From Marinobacter sp. SS13-12 (GTDB taxonomy: Bacteria; Pseudomonadota; Gammaproteobacteria; Pseudomonadales; Oleiphilaceae), in NCBI RefSeq assembly GCF_030227115.1, contig NZ_JASSUA010000001.1, positions 868,001 through 932,000 of the forward strand: DNA of 64,000 nt, in the 5' to 3' direction. Below the pieces are notes generated by a model, which made no database searches, was not told the DNA's origin, and worked only from the letters and a program-made list of their open reading frames with translations. A program made the position numbers and the translations under genes. The first letter of the stretch is position 1; each line of letters begins with the position of its first letter. Below are positions 37,087 to 44,344 of the stretch, piece after piece.

Positions 37087-38547
37087 TCACTTGGCGTTGG
37101 ACCCAGATGGCTTGTTGGTCGCCTGGGCATCTATCAAAACCAATTCCTTACCTTCTTTTAGATCCAATTCCTTCATTATTTTTTGAACCCTCGATAGTTC
37201 GCTATCGCTGAAGTATAAAATCACTTTAATAGCTTTCTTGGTTTGGTTTGCACCCTTATATACTTCCACCTGCTTTGCCAAATTCTGCTTCAACTTGGAG
37301 TTGCCAGCCAGCTTGAATTCTACAAGGGTGCTATCTTTTGACCCTCTTGAAATTTTATAGTCTACTGGCCCCCGCCCATTATTTACTTCAGCATTAACAT
37401 CATCTTGCGAAGCGTACCATGTAAGCCGAAACATAAGTTGAAGATCCGACTCACGTTTTATCGGCTGGCCATAAGAATAAAAAATCCGATAGCCGTCATT
37501 GTTTTCAATAACTTGTTTCAAGTAAACAACTCGATTGTAGGCTTCATCATGTGTGTCATCAGGCGTTTCGTAAAATCTACTTTCGTCCTTTAGCTCCTCA
37601 ATTAAGCTAGCTACTTGTCGTATAAAAATATTCTCTGTTTCTTTAACCTTTTGCTCACTTAAAGCGACGGCTTGATCTCCGGTGTCTTCCTTCAGCCGAA
37701 TATAACGGTCAATAAGCTCTGGGAAATTACGTAGTGTCTTAGCTATGGCTTCGTTGATTTCTCGCTGCCTCGCGTCTTCTGGAACCCTGCGAAGAAAATA
37801 TTCATTCACCTGGGCTCTCAATTCAACGTTGGGGATTGCTGCGATGATGTCATCGAAATCTCCAATGATGTCATGTTTGTTAATCCAAGCTTCATCTTTG
37901 GTAAGGATGTCCTTTGGCGTCAATAGGACAAAATCTCCATCTATATAAGGTAGCGTATACTTTTTTGAAACCCAGCGCCGAGTCTTATAATTGAACTCTG
38001 CGTGAGGAACCATAACCGACTTGGTTCTAGGAGCCTCCATATATCTATTTGCAAAATCTTGTGTGTATTCGCACAAATATGACTTTATAAGATTCGTTGT
38101 GAAATCACTTATACTGTCTTTTCCAACTCCATCTTTAATAAGGCACAATTTTTCTAAGTGACTGCTTTTCGTGATCTTCTCTGAGCCAAAATCACTGAAT
38201 ATATTACTCAAATTCTCATTTAGCGCATTTGCAAAGTCTGGCCCTAGGCCAGAACCACCATTTCCTACCTTACTGAAGCCTAGCCAGTTCTGCTTTACTT
38301 CTGGAAATAAAAACCAATGCCTCACTAGACCTCTAGAGATCTCGCCTGCCTCTGACATGTCACGAAGGAACCTAATATATTCTATGATCTCGTCGTGTAA
38401 TTTTTGATATTCCTCGTTCTCACTATTGAATAGTAAAAACGGGTCTATAAATACGGGCAGGTCATTAATCAAGGAAACATTGAACGCACCATATTCTTCG
38501 AGGTCGTCCTTAGAAACTGCGAAATAGTCCGAAAAATAGACGTTCAT
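37087..38547 (-). CDS. PD-(D/E)XK-like nuclease protein, cassette 3
   Basis: 486 residues. The N-terminal region (VSLINDLPVFIDPFLLFNSE) is conserved-looking but not assigned. The C-terminal 110 residues carry a restriction-endonuclease-like core: GRGPVDYKIS (Asp), TLVEFKLA (E-x-K) and a downstream Gln (AKQVEVY). A strong AGGAGGAG site precedes ATG 38547. As a cassette-borne nuclease with a large N-terminal domain it is a candidate anti-phage or DNA-targeting factor; this role is inference. Confidence 0.7.
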   Translation of the reverse strand: MNVYFSDYFAVSKDDLEEYGAFNVSLINDLPVFIDPFLLFNSENEEYQKLHDEIIEYIRFLRDMSEAGEISRGLVRHWFLFPEVKQNWLGFSKVGNGGSGLGPDFANALNENLSNIFSDFGSEKITKSSHLEKLCLIKDGVGKDSISDFTTNLIKSYLCEYTQDFANRYMEAPRTKSVMVPHAEFNYKTRRWVSKKYTLPYIDGDFVLLTPKDILTKDEAWINKHDIIGDFDDIIAAIPNVELRAQVNEYFLRRVPEDARQREINEAIAKTLRNFPELIDRYIRLKEDTGDQAVALSEQKVKETENIFIRQVASLIEELKDESRFYETPDDTHDEAYNRVVYLKQVIENNDGYRIFYSYGQPIKRESDLQLMFRLTWYASQDDVNAEVNNGRGPVDYKISRGSKDSTLVEFKLAGNSKLKQNLAKQVEVYKGANQTKKAIKVILYFSDSELSRVQKIMKELDLKEGKELVLIDAQATNKPSGSNAK

Positions 38548-38564
38548 TTAACTCCTCCTGAGAA

Positions 38565-38642
38565 ATCTAACGCAGAGCACTGCGGGGCCACGAAAGTGGC
38601 GTCCAGCGGCCATCGAACGCATACTGATGCGGTTAGTTAGGC
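38565..38642 (-). repeat. attC-like recombination site, cassette 2
   Basis: 78 bases. The minus-strand R'' GCCTAAC includes the TAA stop of cassette 2, and the R' end is GTTAGAT. CGCA/TGCG inner pairing and an apical GCCAC-TTTC-GTGGC hairpin are present. It has the same length as the site after cassette 1 but little sequence identity, as usual for attC. Confidence 0.75.
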
Positions 38643-39473
38643 AGTTTTTTCATGCTCAACCTTATCAGTTTTGGTTAATTCTTCTGATGCCCTGATAATT
38701 TCTGCGGCCTGCGACAGAGCAGCTTTGTCGTCTTGCTCACCTCTAAGTGTATTTTCGAATGCCAAAAGCATGAATGACTCAAGTTCATCAAGCAAATGGT
38801 AGTAGGCCTCAGAATCTACTTTTTCTAAGTATTCTTTCTGGTGAGGCAATGCTGAAACAATGACTTTTTTCAAGTTCTTGCTATCGATTATGTCAGGGTA
38901 GTCCAAACCCTTTTTAAGCATATGAAGTTTTAGCGCAGCATGACCGAGTATAGCTGTATATGCAGAAAAATAAGCCCAAGCTACCCTAGATATAAATGGA
39001 CGGCATTTATATGTATCTCTGGTATCCACAGAGCCAGGACCCACATCAGGCCCTATCATCTCGAATACTTCCCTTGCCCGGATATCCTTTGCCGCCATTT
39101 TAACAGCACTATCGAATTCTATTATGGATAAGCTTTGAGCAGCATTTTTTACAAAACGTAGATCAACAACTTGAGCCCAGAGTGTTTCAATGGCCTGAAC
39201 TTGTTTTTCGAATAGCGCAGATCGACGCTGAGAAATCCCGCTCAGGGCTGTTGCTTTTAGTGACTCTAGTTGCCGCTCTTTTGCACGCAAATCAGCTTTT
39301 AAAAGATCTTGCTTCGCAGTCAATTCGGCCTTTAAATTGGCGAGCTTTTTGTCGTATTCATAGCGTACAGCGTTAGTTAGCCTTGCCATAATTAAATTAC
39401 GAGCTAACCACAGGCAGCCTGCCAGAAGCACTGTCGTTGATACCGCAGGAATCCAATCCATCAAGTTCTCCAT
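38637..39473 (-). CDS. membrane-anchored coiled-coil protein, cassette 2
   Basis: 278 residues, not recognised. One N-terminal TM helix (about 9-30) is followed by a long charged coiled coil (about 38-75, EYDKKLANLKAELTAKQDLL) and a helical cytoplasmic domain. The ATG lies only five bases from the upstream attC R' box (GATAGGC), whose AGG may serve as the ribosome site. The stop codon is inside its own attC. Its function is unknown; similar architecture is common among cassette genes. Confidence 0.65.
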   Translation of the reverse strand: MENLMDWIPAVSTTVLLAGCLWLARNLIMARLTNAVRYEYDKKLANLKAELTAKQDLLKADLRAKERQLESLKATALSGISQRRSALFEKQVQAIETLWAQVVDLRFVKNAAQSLSIIEFDSAVKMAAKDIRAREVFEMIGPDVGPGSVDTRDTYKCRPFISRVAWAYFSAYTAILGHAALKLHMLKKGLDYPDIIDSKNLKKVIVSALPHQKEYLEKVDSEAYYHLLDELESFMLLAFENTLRGEQDDKAALSQAAEIIRASEELTKTDKVEHEKTA

Positions 39474-39478
39474 AAAAT

Positions 39479-39556
39479 GCCTATCGCCCGGCTCGCGCGC
39501 CGGTTTGGAGCCGCGAAGCGGCGAATAATCAATCGCTTTGCAGCCGTTTGTTAAGC
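39479..39556 (-). repeat. attC-like recombination site, cassette 1
   Basis: 78 bases. On the minus strand GCTTAACAAACGGCT (R''-L'') pairs with AGCCGGGCGATAGGC (L'-R'), around an apical GCCGC-TTC-GCGGC hairpin. CTTAACAAACG is close to the classical attC/VCR box. It contains the TAA stop of cassette 1. Confidence 0.82.
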
Positions 39557-40534
39557 ATTTGCAGACGCCAGTTTGAAATCCTCATCAATTGCTAGGTTGG
39601 TGTCTAGCTTAATGCGTTTACACATGTGATTTGGTACTTCATCGCTTAAAGGCTCTATACGAAAAAGGGTTTCGGAACACCAAGATTCCACATCAAGATT
39701 TGTAGACATTACACAGTGCGAGATTCCGAGGTCCTTTTCATCGTTTTTGACCGTGACCGTACCCAGAACGGATAGTGTGCCGAATGTCTCATGATGCTCA
39801 ACAGGGTTTCCTTGCACATCTACGAACTGCACATTGTGTGATATAAAACTTTTTTCAGCAGCGATTTCACAATGTGCTTTTTTATGGCTCCGGATATCAA
39901 ACTCTGACTGATGGAAGAGCAGAAGCGTGCACAGCGTTATCTTGTCCGATAGAGAAAAGATAACGTCGGGCTCGAATCTTAAGTGATTAGAGCCTAGGAC
40001 GCCTACGAACTCTTGAATCAGCTGATCTTGAGTAAAAGCGGCATTGCCACTAATGAAGCTCATGACATGCTGAATTGCTTCGAAAGTCTTTTCCGATAGC
40101 TTCCCGTCTTTATACTGAGCGATATTTTCCTTTTTATCGCTTTTAAATCCATTCTCTATCCTGCTTTTTAACCGAGAGGCAGTTACGTTAAATCTTTCCT
40201 TTAGAACTTCTTCTTCGCACTTCTCAACCTGAAATATCATCAGTCGTTTAATCCAAATCGGAAACGGCTGCGACAAATCAAGTGTCTTTTTAGGTGAATT
40301 GTATTCTAGAAAGAACCTCATCCTGAGGTACATGGTTTCAAGAGCTTGATTTGCCAATCCCTTATTCCGATTATCGTTATGAGCTACAAAGTCGGCTATC
40401 TCTCTGAAGACCTTGTGACCGGAGGCATAAGCGCGCAACTTCATGAAGATATTATCAATATCGTTTTCATTAAAATCGCCAGCCTCAATCTTATCAATAA
40501 TCTTTTGGGTTTTGATTTTTTCTGCTGGCTTCAC
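39551..40534 (-). CDS. hypothetical protein, cassette 1
   Basis: 327 residues, not recognised. GTG start at 40534 with AGGG about eight bases upstream. The first 180 residues are helical (DKIEAGDFNENDIDNIFMKLRA). The C-terminal part is beta-rich (FGTLSVLGTVTVKNDEKDL), possibly a binding domain. There is no TM segment. It is the first cassette of the array, nearest to where an integron platform would have stood. Confidence 0.6.
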   Translation of the reverse strand: MKPAEKIKTQKIIDKIEAGDFNENDIDNIFMKLRAYASGHKVFREIADFVAHNDNRNKGLANQALETMYLRMRFFLEYNSPKKTLDLSQPFPIWIKRLMIFQVEKCEEEVLKERFNVTASRLKSRIENGFKSDKKENIAQYKDGKLSEKTFEAIQHVMSFISGNAAFTQDQLIQEFVGVLGSNHLRFEPDVIFSLSDKITLCTLLLFHQSEFDIRSHKKAHCEIAAEKSFISHNVQFVDVQGNPVEHHETFGTLSVLGTVTVKNDEKDLGISHCVMSTNLDVESWCSETLFRIEPLSDEVPNHMCKRIKLDTNLAIDEDFKLASANA

Positions 40535-40985
40535 TCCGACACCCTAGTCTGACTGATCCTTTACAGCGATTATGCAGCGCGCTTTGTCATTGCAGAAATT
40601 TTACTGCGCCATTATGACTGACTTTGAACCATCAACCACGCTGCACATGAATCCATAAAACAATAGCTTAGCCGAGCACGGACAGCTCTGCCATGTAACA
40701 ATTCAGCGTTTGCAATTTTCTCTGCCAGTCATACTGGATGAAATGGCTGTGATAGCTTGGGTCTCTGGAGAAAAGCCCTGACTCGAATGTTCGCTTTTGT
40801 TTATTGCCAATGTCCCAAGGCTCTCCATTCCCTCTGAACAGAATGGGGAAGTTTCGGATCATGCCGTCCTATTTCTCTTCGGATACTGCGTAAGGGTCAC
40901 GAAAACGGTACGGATGATTTCCCTGTTTCATAACTTGCTAGAATATCCCGTGAAGTACACATACATTCGCAGACCCAGTAGCATG
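40535..40985. other. 451-base gap between cassette array and methyltransferase fragment
   Basis: No convincing gene. A 64-codon minus-strand frame (40668-40862, MIRNFPILFRGNGEPWD...) has no known features and may be decayed. I see no attI or integrase remnant. An inverted, diverged copy of the border motif lies at 40782-40799. Cassette-array promoter elements may be here but are not identifiable by eye. Confidence 0.5.
40782..40799 (-). repeat. island border motif, copy D (inverted, diverged)
   Basis: On the minus strand CAAAAGCGAACATTCGAG matches the core CGCAAAGCG-R-AC-R-TTCAG at most positions. It is less certain than copies A-C. Confidence 0.4.
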
Positions 40986-41159
40986 TCAACAAGCCGTGTG
41001 CACCGTACTGCCATGGGCCAGCCAGTGGGCTTCCAGGCGGGTGTGCAGGTCCGAGTTGACCAGCCACAGCTCGCTGAAGCCCAAAGTGCAAAGTGCGCGG
41101 GCGGCTGCCCCCACGTTTTCGGGAACCTTCGGTTCAACAAGTACAAAGGCCAGTTGCAT
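40986..41159 (-). pseudogene. 5' fragment of TrmJ-like RNA 2'-O-methyltransferase gene
   Basis: 57 codons: MQLAFVLVEPKVPENVGAAA, then LCTLGFSELWLVN and HWLAHGS, the start of a SPOUT-class TrmJ/TrmH-type methyltransferase. After LAHGS it continues only as TVHTAC and a stop, about 100 or more residues short of the SAM-binding knot. A strong GGAGG site precedes ATG 41159, so it was a real gene. The break coincides with the island edge; the missing part is not elsewhere in the window. Confidence 0.8.
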
Positions 41160-42423
41160 GACGTTACCTCCGGCGGTGAGTTTATCTCACGGCGCTGACT
41201 CTTTTCACCAACGATGGCAACAGCTGAATGACTGGCTGGTGCAGCATCGTGCCCTGTGGCAACCGGCGCCGTTTACCGACCCGAAACCCGCCTGGATCCG
41301 ACAATGGCCAGCATTGGCGGAGCGGGTGGCAATGCTGTCTGAGGAGGACTGCCAGCAACTGGACGATGCTCCCGGCAAACTTGCCGGGTTGCTGGAGCAG
41401 GAGCTGCCGTCACTGCAGGGTTTTGACGAGTTGACCTCTGTCCCGCCCATGTCGTCTGAATCATCAGATCAGAGTACTCTGCCGGAAGTAAGGGCCACTG
41501 ATATGCCCGGGCGCAAGCGGCTGCAATCCGGGGCTTTCGCTGCTGCTGTTCAGCCGTTGGCGTACGATGTGCTGGACTGGTGTTGCGGCAAGGGACATCT
41601 GGCCAGAACCCTGGCGCCTTTTTGCGATGGCACGGTGACAGGATTCGAGTGGGACCAGGCCCTGGTCGATGACGGTAACCGTCTGGCAGGGAAGTTCGGT
41701 GATGCGGTCACTTTGCTCTGCCAGGATGTCATGGCGGAAGAGCTGGTGATGCCGAAGGCCCTCCATGGCGTTGCCCTGCATGCCTGTGGTGATCTGCATC
41801 GCAATCTGATGCGCCGGGTGGCAGACACCGGGCAACCACGGCTGAGCTTCTCACCCTGTTGTTACCATCTGACTGCAAAGCCGGACTACCAGCCAATGTC
41901 CCGACGGGCCGGGCGTTGGGGAAACACCCTTCAGGTTAGCCGGGATGATTTGCGACTGGCGGTGCGGGAAACCGTTACCGCCCCGCAAAGGGTGCGGGAG
42001 CAATCCCGTCAGCTACGCCGCTTGCGGTTGGGTTTTGACGGTCTGCAACGGTTTCTGCGAGGTGTGGATGCCTATTTGCCAGTGCCGTCCCATTCGGCCG
42101 GGTTGATGAGTGGTGATTTTGCCGGTTTCTGTCGCTGGGCGGCGATGAAAAAGGGCCTGGATTTGCCAAAGCAAACGGATTTCGGCTATTGGCAACGTCA
42201 TGGTGAACGGCGCTTTCAGGAGGTGCGCCGCCATGAGCTGGTCCGTCATCTGTTCCGGAGGCCCCTGGAGCTCTGGCTGGTGCTGGACTACGTGTTATTT
42301 CTGGAAGAGCAGGGTTACGACGTCCGGCTGGGCACTTTCTGTGAGCGACAGCTGACGCCCCGCAATCTGCTGATTGATGCTGTGAACACCGGGCGCAACC
42401 AGGGCGCTCAGGGTTTGCGGTAG
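41158..42423 (+). CDS. SAM-dependent methyltransferase
   Basis: About 421 residues. The SAM-binding motif I is VLDWCCGKGHLARTL, FEWDQALVDD is the ribose-binding acidic strand, and SFSPCCYHL is the CCY signature of Methyltransf_32-type RNA methyltransferases. The C-terminal region (HELVRHLFRRPLELWLVLDY) is conserved-looking. The start is uncertain: ATG 41158 overlaps the divergent TrmJ-fragment ATG by two bases and has no ribosome site; GTG 41176 is possible. The end overlaps the DUF4124 gene by 16 bases. Confidence 0.8.
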   Translation: MTLPPAVSLSHGADSFHQRWQQLNDWLVQHRALWQPAPFTDPKPAWIRQWPALAERVAMLSEEDCQQLDDAPGKLAGLLEQELPSLQGFDELTSVPPMSSESSDQSTLPEVRATDMPGRKRLQSGAFAAAVQPLAYDVLDWCCGKGHLARTLAPFCDGTVTGFEWDQALVDDGNRLAGKFGDAVTLLCQDVMAEELVMPKALHGVALHACGDLHRNLMRRVADTGQPRLSFSPCCYHLTAKPDYQPMSRRAGRWGNTLQVSRDDLRLAVRETVTAPQRVREQSRQLRRLRLGFDGLQRFLRGVDAYLPVPSHSAGLMSGDFAGFCRWAAMKKGLDLPKQTDFGYWQRHGERRFQEVRRHELVRHLFRRPLELWLVLDYVLFLEEQGYDVRLGTFCERQLTPRNLLIDAVNTGRNQGAQGLR

Positions 42424-42890
42424 ACCACGTCCTCCACGCAGCCATCGCGGAAATACACGTAGGTCAGCTCGTAGAGGTTGCCGTAGTATTTGGTCTGGTA
42501 GACCCAGGTTTCCTGGGGAGTGGGGTAGGTTTCAGGAGGCCGGCCAAAGGCTTTGCGAACGTGTTCCCTGGTCATGCCTTTTACCACTTGTTCCCGCACC
42601 AGGTATCGTCTCAGGTCGGTAGAGTTAATAAAGCGGCAAGTGCCTTCGGCCTGTTGCTGCTCGCGCTTGTCCTGTTCCGTTTCGGTTTTCTCCGGCTTTG
42701 GCTCCGGTGGCAGGTTCTGGCCAAAACTGCCGCCGATCCGGTTGTCCCGAATGGTGATTCTCTCCGAGTCTTCCCCGCAGGGCTGGTCAGAAAAGCGGGT
42801 CTCGCCGCCGGTGTCGCAACGATAAACCTGGGGCCAGGTCGTAGCGGGGACTGCCAGCATGAGAATACCGATTAGCAGGGTTTGCTTCAT
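42408..42890 (-). CDS. DUF4124 domain-containing exported protein
   Basis: 160 residues. A signal peptide (MKQTLLIGILMLAVPATTWP) is followed by a DUF4124 motif (VYRCDTGGETRFSDQPCG), a charged linker rich in Glu/Lys/Gln, and a C-terminal part with VKGMTREHVRKAFGRPPE that resembles SmpA/OmlA-type motifs. ATG 42890 has GGGGAGAG upstream. It is probably periplasmic with unknown role. Confidence 0.82.
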   Translation of the reverse strand: MKQTLLIGILMLAVPATTWPQVYRCDTGGETRFSDQPCGEDSERITIRDNRIGGSFGQNLPPEPKPEKTETEQDKREQQQAEGTCRFINSTDLRRYLVREQVVKGMTREHVRKAFGRPPETYPTPQETWVYQTKYYGNLYELTYVYFRDGCVEDVVYRKP

Positions 42891-42936
42891 ATCACTCTCC
42901 CCTGGTCTGAAAACCACGCCTCATGCGCCGGCAATG

Positions 42937-42960
42937 AAAAAAGGCGCCCGAAGGCGCCTT
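42937..42960 (-). terminator. intrinsic terminator of the OmpA gene
   Basis: On the minus strand AAGGCGCC-TTCG-GGCGCCTT is followed by a run of T, 40 bases past the ompA stop. Stem, UUCG-type loop and T-run make it a textbook terminator. Confidence 0.9.
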
Positions 42961-42997
42961 CTCAGTTGGTTGATTCGAACGGACTCAACTCCGACGC

Positions 42998-44197
42998 TTA
43001 GCGGCGAACCTGGATGCGGGCTTCCACCCGGCGGTTCTCGGCGCGGCCCGCTGCAGTGTCGTTGCTGGCAATCGGCTCGGCTTCACCATAGCCAACGGCT
43101 TCCACGCGATCAGCACTGATGCCCAGGGCATCGGTCAGACGGGTGGCAACGGCTTCGGCGCGGCGCTGGGACAGGAAGCGGTTGTAGTCCGCTTCGCCCA
43201 TGCTGTCACTGTGACCGGCGATCTCCACGGTAGTTTCCGGGTATTCGCGCATGAAATCGGCAACACGACGGATTTCATTGTCATAGGCATTGCCGATGAC
43301 AGAGCTGTTGGTGGGGAACTGCACGTTCAGCTCGATGGTTTCGATCGTCTCGGAAACGCCTTCGCAACCGGTATCATCCACATCAGCGCCGGCAGTGGTG
43401 TTCGGGCACTGATCCTGGCTATCGACGACGCCATCGTTATCGCTGTCCAGTTCACAGCCGCGATTGTTCACGCTGGCACCGGCCGGTGTCTCGGGGCATT
43501 GGTCCTTGCTGTTGGCAACCCCGTCACCGTCGTTGTCACGCTCGCAGCCGTTATTATCTACGTTGGCGCCGGCCGGGGTACCCTGGCACTGGTCGCGGCT
43601 GTCCGGAACGCCGTCGTTGTCGGCATCTGCGGGCTGGGGGCTGGATTCCGATACGGTGCGATTGAAAGCAAAGCTCAGGCCGAGGGATGCCTGAGTATCA
43701 AAGGTGCTCTCGTCGATACCGTGGAATTCACGCAGTTCGGCACGGATCGATACGTTGTCACTGACGTTGTAGCGGAAACCGGCACCCACGTTTACGCGGG
43801 TCTCCTGGTGGTCGGATCCGGCGGTCTGGTCCATCAGCACGTCGTCGCCGAAGTCAGCGTGGCCGGCACCGGCCGATACATAGGGATTCCAGGCCTGATC
43901 CTGCCCGGCGAAGTAGTAGATGCCGTCGAGCCGGTATTCGTTGAAGTCGCTGTTGCCGTCCACATACTTGCGATCAGCGTCGGCATTGGAGTAAACCGCC
44001 TCAACGGCCCAGTTAGGGTGGAAGCGGTATTCCGCGCCTATGCCGAAAGTGGCGGTTTCGCTGAGATCCCGTTTGTCATCAAACAGTTGAAATCCTACGA
44101 AGGGGTTCAGGTAGATGGTCTCTTCGCGATCGGCAAGGGCCGGGGTGGCAAGGGATGCGGTCAGGACCGCAATGGTCAATGGACGCATGATGTTCAT
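42998..44197 (-). CDS. OmpA family outer-membrane protein with TSP3 repeats
   Basis: 399 residues. A signal peptide (to about residue 22, TPALA) precedes an eight-stranded beta-barrel (about 25-190, TIYLNPFVGFQLF). Three calcium-binding-type thrombospondin-3 repeats follow (DADNDGVPDSRDQC and two more, about 195-275), then an OmpA peptidoglycan-binding domain (VEIAGHSDSMGEADYN). It links outer membrane and cell wall. ATG 44197 has AGGAGG upstream and a clear terminator downstream; it is monocistronic. Confidence 0.93.
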   Translation of the reverse strand: MNIMRPLTIAVLTASLATPALADREETIYLNPFVGFQLFDDKRDLSETATFGIGAEYRFHPNWAVEAVYSNADADRKYVDGNSDFNEYRLDGIYYFAGQDQAWNPYVSAGAGHADFGDDVLMDQTAGSDHQETRVNVGAGFRYNVSDNVSIRAELREFHGIDESTFDTQASLGLSFAFNRTVSESSPQPADADNDGVPDSRDQCQGTPAGANVDNNGCERDNDGDGVANSKDQCPETPAGASVNNRGCELDSDNDGVVDSQDQCPNTTAGADVDDTGCEGVSETIETIELNVQFPTNSSVIGNAYDNEIRRVADFMREYPETTVEIAGHSDSMGEADYNRFLSQRRAEAVATRLTDALGISADRVEAVGYGEAEPIASNDTAAGRAENRRVEARIQVRR

Positions 44198-44344
44198 GCA
44201 GAACCTCCTGTTCGATTATCGTTATGGCGTAAATTCGGGTGCGATTCTCTCGTAAAGCACTGTAAATGCCTAATTACGCGAAAGTTACGTGACAGGATCA
44301 GGAATAACAAAGAAAGAGTGCCAATGAGGGGTCGGCAATTGTAC

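Larger units (their letters stand above)
35988..40534 (-). mobile_element. cassette array lacking an integron integrase (CALIN)
   Basis: Four consecutive genes on the minus strand are each followed by an attC-like site (39479-39556, 38565-38642, 37002-37085, and a truncated one at 35988-36026). Spacing is tight, base composition is visibly more AT-rich than the flanks, and there are no non-cassette genes between. In three of the four cassettes the stop codon is formed by the R'' box of its own attC. No intI gene is in the window and the nearby broken recombinase is not one. Confidence 0.8.

Noticed and set aside
40668..40862. 64-codon frame upstream of the cassette array as a gene or attI remnant
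   Set aside because: No ribosome site, no similarity I recognise, and no attI-like core; left as unassigned intergenic sequence.
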